In this document: positions 17,364-24,478 of the stretch, in pieces
How the letters are laid out: the number at the start of each line of letters is the position of its first letter
How positions within the stretch are numbered: position 1 is the stretch's first letter
Origin: Urbifossiella sp046350095
Lineage (GTDB): Bacteria; Planctomycetota; Planctomycetia; Gemmatales; Gemmataceae
Length of the DNA: 64,000 nucleotides
Assembly: GCA_046350095.1 (NCBI GenBank)
Contig: JAXMBA010000002.1
Location: 1,364,001 to 1,428,000 of the forward strand
Direction of reading: 5' to 3'
Notes under the pieces: model-generated
Databases searched by the model: none
Told to the model about the DNA's origin: nothing
Seen by the model: only the letters and a program-made list of their open reading frames with translations
Position numbers and translations under genes: made by a program

Positions 17364-17392
17364 TTGACGCGCGAACCCCGGCCGCGTATCCT
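17364..17392 (+). promoter_or_regulatory. Promoter of the tRNA-Ala gene
   Basis: TTGACG at 17364-17369, 17-base spacer, TATCCT at 17387-17392, then the tRNA begins 13 bases later. This is the best sigma-70 promoter match in the window. Confidence 0.6.
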
Positions 17393-17405
17393 TCTCTATC
17401 CAGAG

Positions 17406-17478
<73 letters not shown>

Positions 17479-17484
17479 CCTCGC

Positions 17485-17510
17485 AAAGCCCCGGTTAAGC
17501 CGGGGCTTTG
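17485..17510 (+). terminator. Intrinsic terminator of the tRNA gene
   Basis: AAAGCCCCGG at 17485-17494 pairs with the complementary arm ending at 17509 across a short TTAA loop. It is followed by TGTTCGTTT rather than a pure T-run. The hairpin starts 7 bases after the tRNA. Confidence 0.7.
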
Positions 17511-17524
17511 TTCGTTTAACGGGG

Positions 17525-17737
17525 TCAGTCCGCGGCCGGCTTTCGCCGGGTGGCGTCGCGGTCGAGGCCGTTGAGCGTGTCGGAGCGGAAGCGGCCCAAG
17601 TTTTCCTCCGCGTGCGCCGCCTCCTCGGGGTTCTCCGCCAGCGTCTTCTTCAACTCCTGGCGGCGGTGCTTGTTGCCGCGCTTCTTCACGGCCCGCTTCA
17701 CCTCGCGCATCTTCCGCTTGTCGGGATCGACGGGCAT
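17525..17737 (-). CDS. Small highly charged protein, unknown function
   Basis: The 70-residue protein is rich in Lys, Arg and Glu, with a basic first half (DKRKMREVKRAVKKRGNKHR) and a more acidic second half (ENPEEAAHAEENLGRF). No membrane segment or known domain is visible. ATG 17737 was preferred to the longer in-frame start because the upstream codons are not supported. It resembles small nucleic-acid- or ribosome-associated proteins in composition only. It is oriented against the tRNA and away from the glycosyltransferase gene, with which it shares a short divergent gap. Confidence 0.6.
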   Translation of the reverse strand: MPVDPDKRKMREVKRAVKKRGNKHRRQELKKTLAENPEEAAHAEENLGRFRSDTLNGLDRDATRRKPAAD

Positions 17738-17787
17738 GAGCAACCCTCTGTCTTGAATCCTCACACGCGCCGCCGCACACTGCCGGC

Positions 17788-18792
17788 ATGGCCCGCGTTC
17801 TCATCGCCACCGACGCCTGGCACCCGCAGGTGAACGGCGTCGTCCGCTCGCTCGACACCACGGCCCGCACGCTGCGCCAGTGGGGCCACACGGTCGAGGT
17901 GGTGGAGCCGACGACGTTCGCGTCGTACCCCGTGCCGTTCTACCCGGAGATTCGGCTGGCCCTGCCGCGGCCGGGGCGGGTGTACGACCGGGTGCGGCGG
18001 TTCCGGCCGGACCACGTCCACATCGCCACGGAGGGGCCGCTCGGGCTGCTGGTTCGCCGATTCTGCCGCCGCGTGGGGTGGAAGTTCAGCACATCGTACC
18101 ACACCCGCTTCCCCGAGTACCTGAAGGAGCTGGCCCGCGTGCCGCTGGGGCCGACGTACCGCTTCCTCCGCTGGTTCCACGACGCCGCGGCCGTCATGAT
18201 GGTGGCGACGCCGAGCCTGGAGAAGGAACTGGTCAGCCGCGGCTTCCGCCCGCCGATCCGGCGCTGGAGCCGCGGCGTCGACCTGGGCATCTTCCACCCG
18301 CGGCCGAAGCCCGAGGCGTACCCGCGGCCGGTGATGCTTTACGTCGGCCGGGTGTCGCACGAGAAGAACATCGAGGACTTCCTGAAGCTGGGCGTGCCCG
18401 GCACCAAGCTCGTGGTCGGCGACGGCCCGGCCCGGGCGGAGCTGGAGCGGAAGTACCCGGCGGCCGTGTTCCTCGGCTACCGCAAGGGCGAGGCGCTGGG
18501 TGAGGTGTACGCGGCGGCGGACGTGTTCGTGTTCCCGAGCCGCACCGACACGTTCGGCATCGTGGTGATCGAGGCGCTGGCGAGCGGCCTGCCCGTGGCC
18601 GCGTACCCGGCGACGGGGCCGATCGACATCATCACCCGCGACGCACTCGGAGCGATCGACAACGACCTGGGCGCGGCGGTGCGGCGGGCGCTGCAAGCTG
18701 GCGACCCGGCGGCGTGCGCCGCGGAGGGCGCGAGCTACACGTGGGAGCGCTGCACCCGGCAGTTCTTCGAGAACCTGGTGCCGGTGATGTGA
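17788..18792 (+). CDS. Glycosyltransferase family 4 (MgtA/SqdX-like)
   Basis: The 334-residue GT-B enzyme has the N-terminal domain opening ATDAWHPQVNGVVRSLD, characteristic of GDP-mannose-dependent mannosyltransferases and sulfoquinovosyltransferases. IATEGPLGLLVRRFCRR and STSYHTRFPEYLKEL follow. The C-terminal nucleotide-sugar domain has LYVGRVSHEKNIEDFLKL and the E-x7-E region VIEALASGLPVAAYPATGP. It would transfer a sugar from a nucleotide donor to a lipid or glycan at the membrane. It is slightly shorter than typical members (about 375). The Hsp70-like gene follows after 78 bases. Confidence 0.88.
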   Translation: MARVLIATDAWHPQVNGVVRSLDTTARTLRQWGHTVEVVEPTTFASYPVPFYPEIRLALPRPGRVYDRVRRFRPDHVHIATEGPLGLLVRRFCRRVGWKFSTSYHTRFPEYLKELARVPLGPTYRFLRWFHDAAAVMMVATPSLEKELVSRGFRPPIRRWSRGVDLGIFHPRPKPEAYPRPVMLYVGRVSHEKNIEDFLKLGVPGTKLVVGDGPARAELERKYPAAVFLGYRKGEALGEVYAAADVFVFPSRTDTFGIVVIEALASGLPVAAYPATGPIDIITRDALGAIDNDLGAAVRRALQAGDPAACAAEGASYTWERCTRQFFENLVPVM

Positions 18793-18806
18793 CCGGGCTT
18801 CGCCGC

Positions 18807-18838
18807 TTGCGGCGATGCACGCCCCGCCGCGGTACAAT
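18807..18838 (+). promoter_or_regulatory. Candidate promoter of the Hsp70-like gene
   Basis: A good -10 sequence TACAAT at 18833-18838 lies 33 bases before the start codon. The best -35-like hexamer, TTGCGG at 18807-18812, gives a long 20-base spacer, so the match is only moderate. Confidence 0.35.
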
Positions 18839-18870
18839 GGGGCGACAGCCCCCGCGCACCCGGGACCGTC

Positions 18871-20418
18871 ATGGCGCTGATCGGCATCGACCTCGGCACC
18901 ACGTTCTCGGCCGTCGCCGCGCTCGACGACCGCGGCCGGCCCGTCACCGTCCCCAACCGCGACGGCGACGTGCTCACTCCCTCGGCGGTGTACCTCGGCC
19001 CCGACGGCACCGCCGTGGTCGGTCAGGCGGCGCTCGACCTGGCGCTGGACCACCCCGACCGCGTGGCGACGCTCGTCAAGCGCCGCATCGGCTACCCCGA
19101 CCTCGGCCACCCCGTCGCCGGCCGCGCCTTCCGCCCCGAGACGCTCTCCGCGGTCATCCTCCGCAAACTCGCCGCCGACGCCGCGCTGCAACTCGGCCGC
19201 ATCACCGGGTGCGTCATCACCGTGCCGGCGTACTTCGACGACACCCGCCGCAAGGCGACCATGGACGCCGGCCGTATCGCCGGCCTCGACGTGATCGACA
19301 TCGTGGACGAGCCGTCGGCCGCGGCGCTCGCCTACTCGCTGCAAGGCGGCGGTGGGGCGGAAGGCCCGACGCCGGGCACGGTCCTCGTCTACGACCTCGG
19401 CGGCGGCACGTTCGACGTGACCGTCGTGAGCCTCGGCAAGAAGCGGTTCCGCGTTCTGGCCGTCGAGGGCGACGTGCGCCTCGGCGGCAAGGACTGGGAC
19501 GACAAGCTCGTGGACTGGGCCGCCGACCGCTTCCAGCGCGAGTCCGGCGGCGCCGACCCGCGCCTCGACCCGCTCTCACTCGTCGCCCTCCAGAGCGCCG
19601 CCGAGCGCGCCAAGCGCACGCTCAGCAAGGTGGAGCAGACCACGCTCACGATCAGCCACGCCGGGCACCGCGTTCCCGTCCCGCTGTCGCGCGCCGAGTT
19701 CGAGTCGATCACGAAAGACCTGCTCGTCCGCACGCGGCTGACGACGCAACAGGTGCTGCGGCAGGCCGGGCTGACGTGGGACAAGATCGACCGCGTGCTC
19801 CTCGTCGGCGGCAGCACCCACATGCCGGCGGTGGGGCGGATGCTGGCCGAGGTGACGGGGAAGGAACCGGACCGCAGCCTCGCGGTGAGCGAGGTGGTGG
19901 CGCGCGGGGCGGCGGCGCACGCGGGGATCGTTCACCAGCGCGAGCAGGGCATCCGCCGCGGCGACACGCCGGTTCACGAGCTGCTCGCCGACGTGATCGA
20001 GATCAGCGTGAACGCGCACAGCCTGGGCGTGGAGGTGAAGCAGCCGGACGGCACCCGGCGGAACGACATCCTGATCGCCAAGAACACGCAGCTGCCGGCG
20101 GCGGTGACGCGCGAGTACTTCACCATCGGCGAAGCGCAGTCGCGGGTGCGGGTGCGGATTCTGCAGGGCGAGTCGCCGCAGGCGGCGGCGTGCATCCCGG
20201 TGGGCGAGTGCTGGATCGACGGGCTGCCGGCCGAGCTGCCGAAGGGGTCGCCGGTGGAGGTGCGGTGCGGGGTGGCGGCGAACGGGCGGATCGAGGTGAC
20301 GGCCCGCGACCGGAGCAGCGGCAAGAGCGCGACGGCGACGATCCACCGCCCCGGCGGTCTGACCGAGGCGCAGCTGGCCGCGGAAGCCGAGTGGGTGCGG
20401 GGGCTGAAGATACAGTGA
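18871..20418 (+). CDS. Hsp70 family protein (short DnaK-like chaperone)
   Basis: The 515-residue protein has an intact actin-like ATPase domain. IGIDLGTTFSAVAALDD lies at residues 4-20, VYDLGGGTFDVTVVSLGKK near 175-195, and VLLVGGSTHMPAVGRML near 310-325. A substrate-binding beta domain follows (about 365-480), but the alpha-helical lid of DnaK is almost absent, so it is about 120 residues shorter than DnaK. No grpE or dnaJ is adjacent. Such short Hsp70s are frequent as extra copies in planctomycetes and probably act on specific clients. A 215-bp nested palindrome follows the stop codon. Confidence 0.9.
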   Translation: MALIGIDLGTTFSAVAALDDRGRPVTVPNRDGDVLTPSAVYLGPDGTAVVGQAALDLALDHPDRVATLVKRRIGYPDLGHPVAGRAFRPETLSAVILRKLAADAALQLGRITGCVITVPAYFDDTRRKATMDAGRIAGLDVIDIVDEPSAAALAYSLQGGGGAEGPTPGTVLVYDLGGGTFDVTVVSLGKKRFRVLAVEGDVRLGGKDWDDKLVDWAADRFQRESGGADPRLDPLSLVALQSAAERAKRTLSKVEQTTLTISHAGHRVPVPLSRAEFESITKDLLVRTRLTTQQVLRQAGLTWDKIDRVLLVGGSTHMPAVGRMLAEVTGKEPDRSLAVSEVVARGAAAHAGIVHQREQGIRRGDTPVHELLADVIEISVNAHSLGVEVKQPDGTRRNDILIAKNTQLPAAVTREYFTIGEAQSRVRVRILQGESPQAAACIPVGECWIDGLPAELPKGSPVEVRCGVAANGRIEVTARDRSSGKSATATIHRPGGLTEAQLAAEAEWVRGLKIQ

Positions 20419-20429
20419 CGGTCGCGCTT

Positions 20430-20644
20430 GGTTTCAGGCCGAAGGCCTGAGAGCCCTCAGCCCAGGGCAAGGTGCGCAGCACCGCCGCCCTGGGTACGGG
20501 GTGCGAAGGGCCGTGCAGGCTGAAGGCCTGCGAGCCGGCTGGCAGGCCTTCAGCCTGCGGCGTGGTTCGTGTCGCGTACCCAGGGCGGCTGGCCTTCGGC
20601 CCTTGCCCTGGGCTGTGGGCTGCCAGGCCTTCGGCCTGAAAACC
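20430..20644. repeat. 215-bp nested palindrome, copy 1
   Basis: The whole element is one symmetric structure. The outer arms at about 20430-20473 and 20600-20644 share TTTCAGGCCGAAGGCCTG and CAGCCCAGGGCAAGG. The middle arms are GCCGCCCTGGGTAC with GTACCCAGGGCGGC. The inner arms are GCAGGCTGAAGGCCTGCGAG with the matching GGCAGGCCTTCAGCCTGC. It starts 12 bases after the Hsp70-like stop and ends 13 bases before the next start. A second copy with the same layout lies at 31998-32197. Confidence 0.95.
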
Positions 20645-20656
20645 GGGTATGAACCC

Positions 20657-20830
20657 ATGACCGACCAGACCCGTTCCGGGCTCAGCGACGAGCAGCGCGA
20701 GTTGTTCACCCGCCGGCTCGCAGAACTGGACGCGAATCCCGATAACGTCCTCACCTGGGAACAAATCAAGGACAGGATCGCCGGCCGAGCGGCCGCAGAG
20801 CCGCAGTCGCGCCAGGAGAAGCCGACGTGA
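20657..20830 (+). CDS. Small addiction-module-component-like protein
   Basis: The 57-residue protein consists of an amphipathic helix (DEQRELFTRRLAELDANPDN) and the motif LTWEQIKDRIAGR. The latter resembles the C-terminal half of the putative addiction-module component family (TIGR02574-like, L.WEEV..RL), which normally partners a ParE/RelE toxin. No toxin gene follows; instead the next gene is SnoaL-like. An antitoxin role is therefore doubtful. ATG 20657 was chosen because the upstream frame lies inside the 215-bp palindrome. Its stop overlaps the GTG of the next gene. Confidence 0.55.
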   Translation: MTDQTRSGLSDEQRELFTRRLAELDANPDNVLTWEQIKDRIAGRAAAEPQSRQEKPT

Positions 20831-21249
20831 GCACCCCCGACGAGAACGTGGCGAGGCTGCGGCACGCCTACCAGCAGTGGCACGACACGCGCGGGGGGAG
20901 CGTCCAGACGTGGCTCGACCTGATGGCCGACGACGTGCGGATGCGCTCGGCGCCGGAGGGGAAGGCGGGGATGGACTTCACCCGCCCCGCGGCGGGGAAG
21001 GCGGCCGCCCGGGCGTACTTCGCCGGCCTCGCCGCCGACTGGGAACTGCTCCACTACAACGCCGACGAGTTCGTCGTCCAGGGCGACCGGGTCGTCGTCC
21101 TCAGCCTCGTCGCCTTCCGCTTCAAGGCGACCGGCAAGATCGCCGAGACCGCGAAGTGCGACGTGTTCCGCTTCCGCGACGGCAAGGTCGCGGAGTTCTT
21201 CGAGTTCTTCGACACGGCCGCGGCGCTCGCCGCGACCCGGCCCGACTGA
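20827..21249 (+). CDS. SnoaL-like / NTF2-fold protein
   Basis: The 140-residue protein starts at GTG 20827, overlapping the upstream stop (GTGA), which indicates translational coupling. It has the NTF2-like pattern: an N-terminal helix pair (VARLRHAYQQWHDTRGGSVQ, then TWLDLMADDVRMRS), a central ARAYFAGLAADWELL and C-terminal strands ending VFRFRDGKVAEFFEFFDTAA. That last pattern is the typical end of SnoaL-like proteins. These small proteins bind or isomerise hydrophobic ligands. No specific substrate can be named. It ends 12 bases before the convergent sigma-factor gene. Confidence 0.75.
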   Translation: MSTPDENVARLRHAYQQWHDTRGGSVQTWLDLMADDVRMRSAPEGKAGMDFTRPAAGKAAARAYFAGLAADWELLHYNADEFVVQGDRVVVLSLVAFRFKATGKIAETAKCDVFRFRDGKVAEFFEFFDTAAALAATRPD

Positions 21250-21261
21250 CGACCGCCCGCG

Positions 21262-23022
21262 CTACCGGGTGCCCCCGGGGGGAATGCCGCCGGCGCCCGG
21301 CGGCACGACCGTGCCCGGCGGGTACACAAACGGCTGCGGTTGCGCCGGCGGCGGTGCCGGCCGGCCCGGCTGGAACGTCTGGGCGTTCGCCGGCGTCGTG
21401 ATGTAGTAGATGTTCCCGGCGTACACCAGCTTCAGCTGCGCCATGTCGGCGATCACCCGCAGCGCGTCGTACAGCCGCACGTCGCTCATCGTCAGCGTGT
21501 ACCCGTCCCAAGGGTCGGCGTCCTTGGCCCGCGGGTCGAACACGATGTTGGCCCCCGTCTGCTTCCGCAGGTCGGCCAGGATGTCGGGTAGCGGCTTGTT
21601 GTCCGCCACCACAGTCACCACGCCGCCGTAGATCTGCTCGTTGAGGATCTTCGCCGACAGGATGGGCGTGTCCAAGTCGTCCTCGGTCGGGGCCAGCGGG
21701 TTCGACCCCGGCCGCGTGGGCGGCTGGTACGCCGGCACGATCACGAGCTGATTGCCGCGCACCTGGTACGTGCAGGGGACGGCGAACCTCACCTGCGCCA
21801 GCGCGTCGGAAAGCACGTCGCGGATCGGCAGCCGCTCCACCCGCCGCGGCAGGATCGCCTTGGTGTTGTGGAGCTGGAGGAGTAGGTTCGCCGAATCGAA
21901 CCCGCCGTCGCCGGGCTCGAACCCTTCCAGCCGGCGGAACGCGGCCACGTCCACCCGCACGATCAGCTCGGTCATGTCCTCGATGTCGTCCAGCAGCTCG
22001 CGCAGCGGAGTGCCGCCCGGGTTCAGTTCCTTGCCGAACTTCTGGTTCAGCGCCGCGACCACTTCTAGCGCGCCCTCCGGCGGGGCGGGCCGCAGCGCGG
22101 GTGCCGGCTCGGCCTTCTTCGCCGGCGGCGCGTCCTTCTTCGGCTCCTGCGCCGCCGCCGCGACCGTCGCCGGCTCGGGCGCCGCGCTCAAGTACATCCC
22201 GGCCCCGGCGGTGCCGAGGAGGCCCACGGCCAGCCCCAGCGCGGCCAGGGCGCGAACGTTCGTCGTCATCGTCGTGATCCCCCGGGACAACTCGGATACG
22301 GCCGCCGGCAGCGCCCCACTGCCGGGCCGCGCGGCCTCGGCGAGCACCGCCGGAATCGTGTCGGCAATCAGCTTCGTCACGCACAGCCCGGCGGCGCCGA
22401 CCGGCCCGCCGAGCATCTGGTCGAACATCACTCCCGCGCCCACCGCCACGCCGCGGCGCGTGAGCCGCGCTTGCAGCGTCTTGCGGGCGGCGTGCAGCCG
22501 CGAATCGACGGTGCCGGCCGGGATGCCGAGCGCCGCCGCGGCGTCGGCGTTGGTGCGGCCTTCGAGCAGGACGAGCACCACGACGGCCCGCAGCTTCTCG
22601 GGCAGGCCCGCCACCTCGGCGTCGACCGCGGCCCGCACCTCGGCGGTCTCCCAGGCGGGCGGCAGCTCGGGCATCGGCACCTCGTCCGGCAGCGGTTCGG
22701 AGCGCCCCCGCGCCCGCCGCCCCGCCGCCTTCAGGGCGACGAGGTACGCGGCCCGGTACAGCCACGCCGGCAGCGACTGCACCCGGCCGGCCGACTTCGC
22801 CAGCGCCAGGAACACGGCCTGGAAGGCGTCCTCGGCGTCGGCGGTGTGGCCGAGGCGGCGGCGGCACACGGCGAACACCATCGGCCCGTGCCGCCGCACC
22901 ACGGCGGCGAACGCCTCGGCGTCGGCGGTGCGGGCGTAGCGGTCCAGGAGCGCGGCATCGGAGTCGGCCGGCGGTGCGACCCGGCCGAGGACGCCGAACA
23001 GCCCGCGTGCCGTCGCGCTCAT
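21262..23022 (-). CDS. ECF-type sigma factor fused to a membrane segment and STN-like secretin domain
   Basis: The 586-residue protein begins with sigma region 2 (DAEAFAAVVRRHGPMVFAVC, then GHTADAEDAFQAVFLALAKS) and sigma region 4 (LPEKLRAVVVLVLLEGRTNA then GIPAGTVDSRLHAARKTL), together about 185 residues. A Pro/Ala linker and a predicted membrane helix near residue 260 (ALAALGLAVGLLGTAGAGMY) follow. The remaining 300 residues would be outside the cytoplasm and end in an STN-type domain (about 450-560: KPLPDILADLRKQTGANIVF and LYDALRVIADMAQLKLVYAG). Planctomycetes are known for sigma factors with C-terminal extensions; sensing by the STN part is inference. The start is ATG 23022. It lies downstream of the FG-GAP gene on the same strand. 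Confidence 0.8.
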   Translation of the reverse strand: MSATARGLFGVLGRVAPPADSDAALLDRYARTADAEAFAAVVRRHGPMVFAVCRRRLGHTADAEDAFQAVFLALAKSAGRVQSLPAWLYRAAYLVALKAAGRRARGRSEPLPDEVPMPELPPAWETAEVRAAVDAEVAGLPEKLRAVVVLVLLEGRTNADAAAALGIPAGTVDSRLHAARKTLQARLTRRGVAVGAGVMFDQMLGGPVGAAGLCVTKLIADTIPAVLAEAARPGSGALPAAVSELSRGITTMTTNVRALAALGLAVGLLGTAGAGMYLSAAPEPATVAAAAQEPKKDAPPAKKAEPAPALRPAPPEGALEVVAALNQKFGKELNPGGTPLRELLDDIEDMTELIVRVDVAAFRRLEGFEPGDGGFDSANLLLQLHNTKAILPRRVERLPIRDVLSDALAQVRFAVPCTYQVRGNQLVIVPAYQPPTRPGSNPLAPTEDDLDTPILSAKILNEQIYGGVVTVVADNKPLPDILADLRKQTGANIVFDPRAKDADPWDGYTLTMSDVRLYDALRVIADMAQLKLVYAGNIYYITTPANAQTFQPGRPAPPPAQPQPFVYPPGTVVPPGAGGIPPGGTR

Positions 23023-23156
23023 ACGCCCTCCGCCGGGTGCCGTCGTAGGTGATGTTCCCGGTCGCCGGCGCGGGCTTCGGAAATGGTCGAACGTTTTCGG
23101 GCGCCGGCCGACGGCTCGATTGTCGCCGACCGGCCGCGGCGGGGGAAGGGGGTGGG

Positions 23157-24170
23157 TCAGCCGACGAACACGCCGTCGGTGAGGAGGAGTGGGAACGCGA
23201 CCGACTCGCGGCTCGGGTTCGGCGTCGCGGTCACGGCCAGCTGCACCCCGGTGTACACCCGCACCAGGTTGCCGCCGCCGGGGCCGGTGCCGGTCAGGAC
23301 GTCGGCGCGGTTGTCGCCGTCGAGGTTCTTCACCGCCACGCGGACGCCGTTCCGCGAGTCCTGGTCGCCGGCGAAGAAGTTCGCCAGCGGCACCTGCGAG
23401 CCGACCCGCAGGCCGTTCCCCGACAGCACCAGCACCCGCGGCGCGCCGCCGGGGCCGCCGGCCGCCACCAGGTCGGCCACGCCGTCGGCGTTCACGTCGC
23501 CGGCCGCCACGAAGGCGCCGTTGCGGAGCGTGCTCTCGAACACGAAGAAGTCGTTGAACAGCCGCCGCGGGAAGAACTGCAGGCTGACCCCGCCGGAGAA
23601 CACCGCCACCCGCGGCCCGCCGCCGAACCCGGCCGCCACCACCACGTCGCCGGCGCCGTCGGCGTTGAAGTCGCCGACCGCCGGCCGGGCGCCGCCGCGG
23701 AAGTTGGCGTCGTCGATGCCGAGGAAGTCGGCGGACACGGCGAACGTGGGGCCGCGGTACACCTTCACCCGCGGGCCGCCGCCCTGGTCCGGGGTGACGA
23801 CGATGTCGCCCACGCTGTCGCCGCTCACGTCGCCGGCCGCGACGTAGACGCCGCCGGTGAACGCGGCCTCGAACGGGGCGAACTCGGCGACCAGCTGCTG
23901 CGTCGCGCCGTCGTAGACGCGGACGAGCGTGGACGTGCCGGGGCCGGTGCCGACGATCACGTCGTCGGTGGCGTCGCCGACGACGTTCGCGCGGGCGACG
24001 CGGGCGCCGCCGGCGAAGGCGGGGCCCAGGTCGAGCGTGAACTGGGTGGCGCCGCCGGCGTCGAAGGCGGCGGCGACCGGGGCGGTGTCCGCCCCGACGG
24101 CGTAGGTGGTGGGCAAAAGCACGGCGGGGACGCTGCGGGATTCGAGGGGCGTGACGGCGAGGCGGGTCAT
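23157..24170 (-). CDS. FG-GAP/VCBS repeat protein
   Basis: The 337-residue protein is made of about five blades with Ca-binding-like motifs of the form D.n.DG..D: VGDATDDVIVGTG, AGDVSGDSVGDIVV, VGDFNADGAGDVVV, AGDVNADGVADLVA and KNLDGDNRADVLTG. Each is followed by a Gly/Pro-rich strand (GGGPRVKVYRG, GGGPRVAVFSG and similar), giving a beta-propeller like integrin alpha FG-GAP domains. The N-terminus (RLAVTPLESRSVPAVLLPT) matches the start of many planctomycetal surface proteins, and a classical signal peptide is not clear. Such proteins are usually secreted or cell-surface. ATG 24170 is preferred over the much longer frame. Confidence 0.82.
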   Translation of the reverse strand: MTRLAVTPLESRSVPAVLLPTTYAVGADTAPVAAAFDAGGATQFTLDLGPAFAGGARVARANVVGDATDDVIVGTGPGTSTLVRVYDGATQQLVAEFAPFEAAFTGGVYVAAGDVSGDSVGDIVVTPDQGGGPRVKVYRGPTFAVSADFLGIDDANFRGGARPAVGDFNADGAGDVVVAAGFGGGPRVAVFSGGVSLQFFPRRLFNDFFVFESTLRNGAFVAAGDVNADGVADLVAAGGPGGAPRVLVLSGNGLRVGSQVPLANFFAGDQDSRNGVRVAVKNLDGDNRADVLTGTGPGGGNLVRVYTGVQLAVTATPNPSRESVAFPLLLTDGVFVG

Positions 24171-24273
24171 CGGGGCGTGCTCCGGGTGCCGGCGGAAACC
24201 CGCCGCGGGCAAGGACATACTGCAAGGTGCCGGCCGTTCCGGGAAGTGTGCCGGCGGCGGGCGGAAATTCGTG

Positions 24274-24302
24274 TTGACACGCCGGCCCGGATCGGGCAGG
24301 AT
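24274..24302 (+). promoter_or_regulatory. Candidate promoter of the terminator-bearing leader
   Basis: TTGACA at 24274-24279 is a perfect -35 hexamer. The best -10 at 17 bases is CAGGAT (24297-24302), a weak match. The promoter would drive a short RNA ending at the strong terminator at 24378, or the MMPL transporter gene if the terminator is read through. Confidence 0.4.
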
Positions 24303-24333
24303 TGCGGGCAGTTCGGCCTCTTCTCTGTTCCGG

Positions 24334-24378
24334 CCCCACCGTTCTGAGGCGCAAGCCAAGGAACGGTGGGGTTTTTTT
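24334..24378 (+). terminator. Strong intrinsic terminator in the leader of the MMPL transporter gene
   Basis: CCCCACCGTTC (24334-24344) pairs perfectly with GAACGGTGGGG (24361-24371). The 16-base loop contains GGC-GCAA-GCC, a GNRA tetraloop stem. Seven T residues follow. It is the only textbook intrinsic terminator with a pure T-run in the window, yet it lies 100 bases upstream of a start codon, between two divergent genes. It therefore ends either a small RNA or an attenuated leader. Confidence 0.85.
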
Positions 24379-24478
24379 ACGGCCCGATTTGCGCCGCGGG
24401 CGGCCGTTGGGGTTGCGTCGGCCCCCCGGCCTGCCTATACCCCCGCGCCGCATCGCCCCCCGCGCCAAGGACCGCCGC

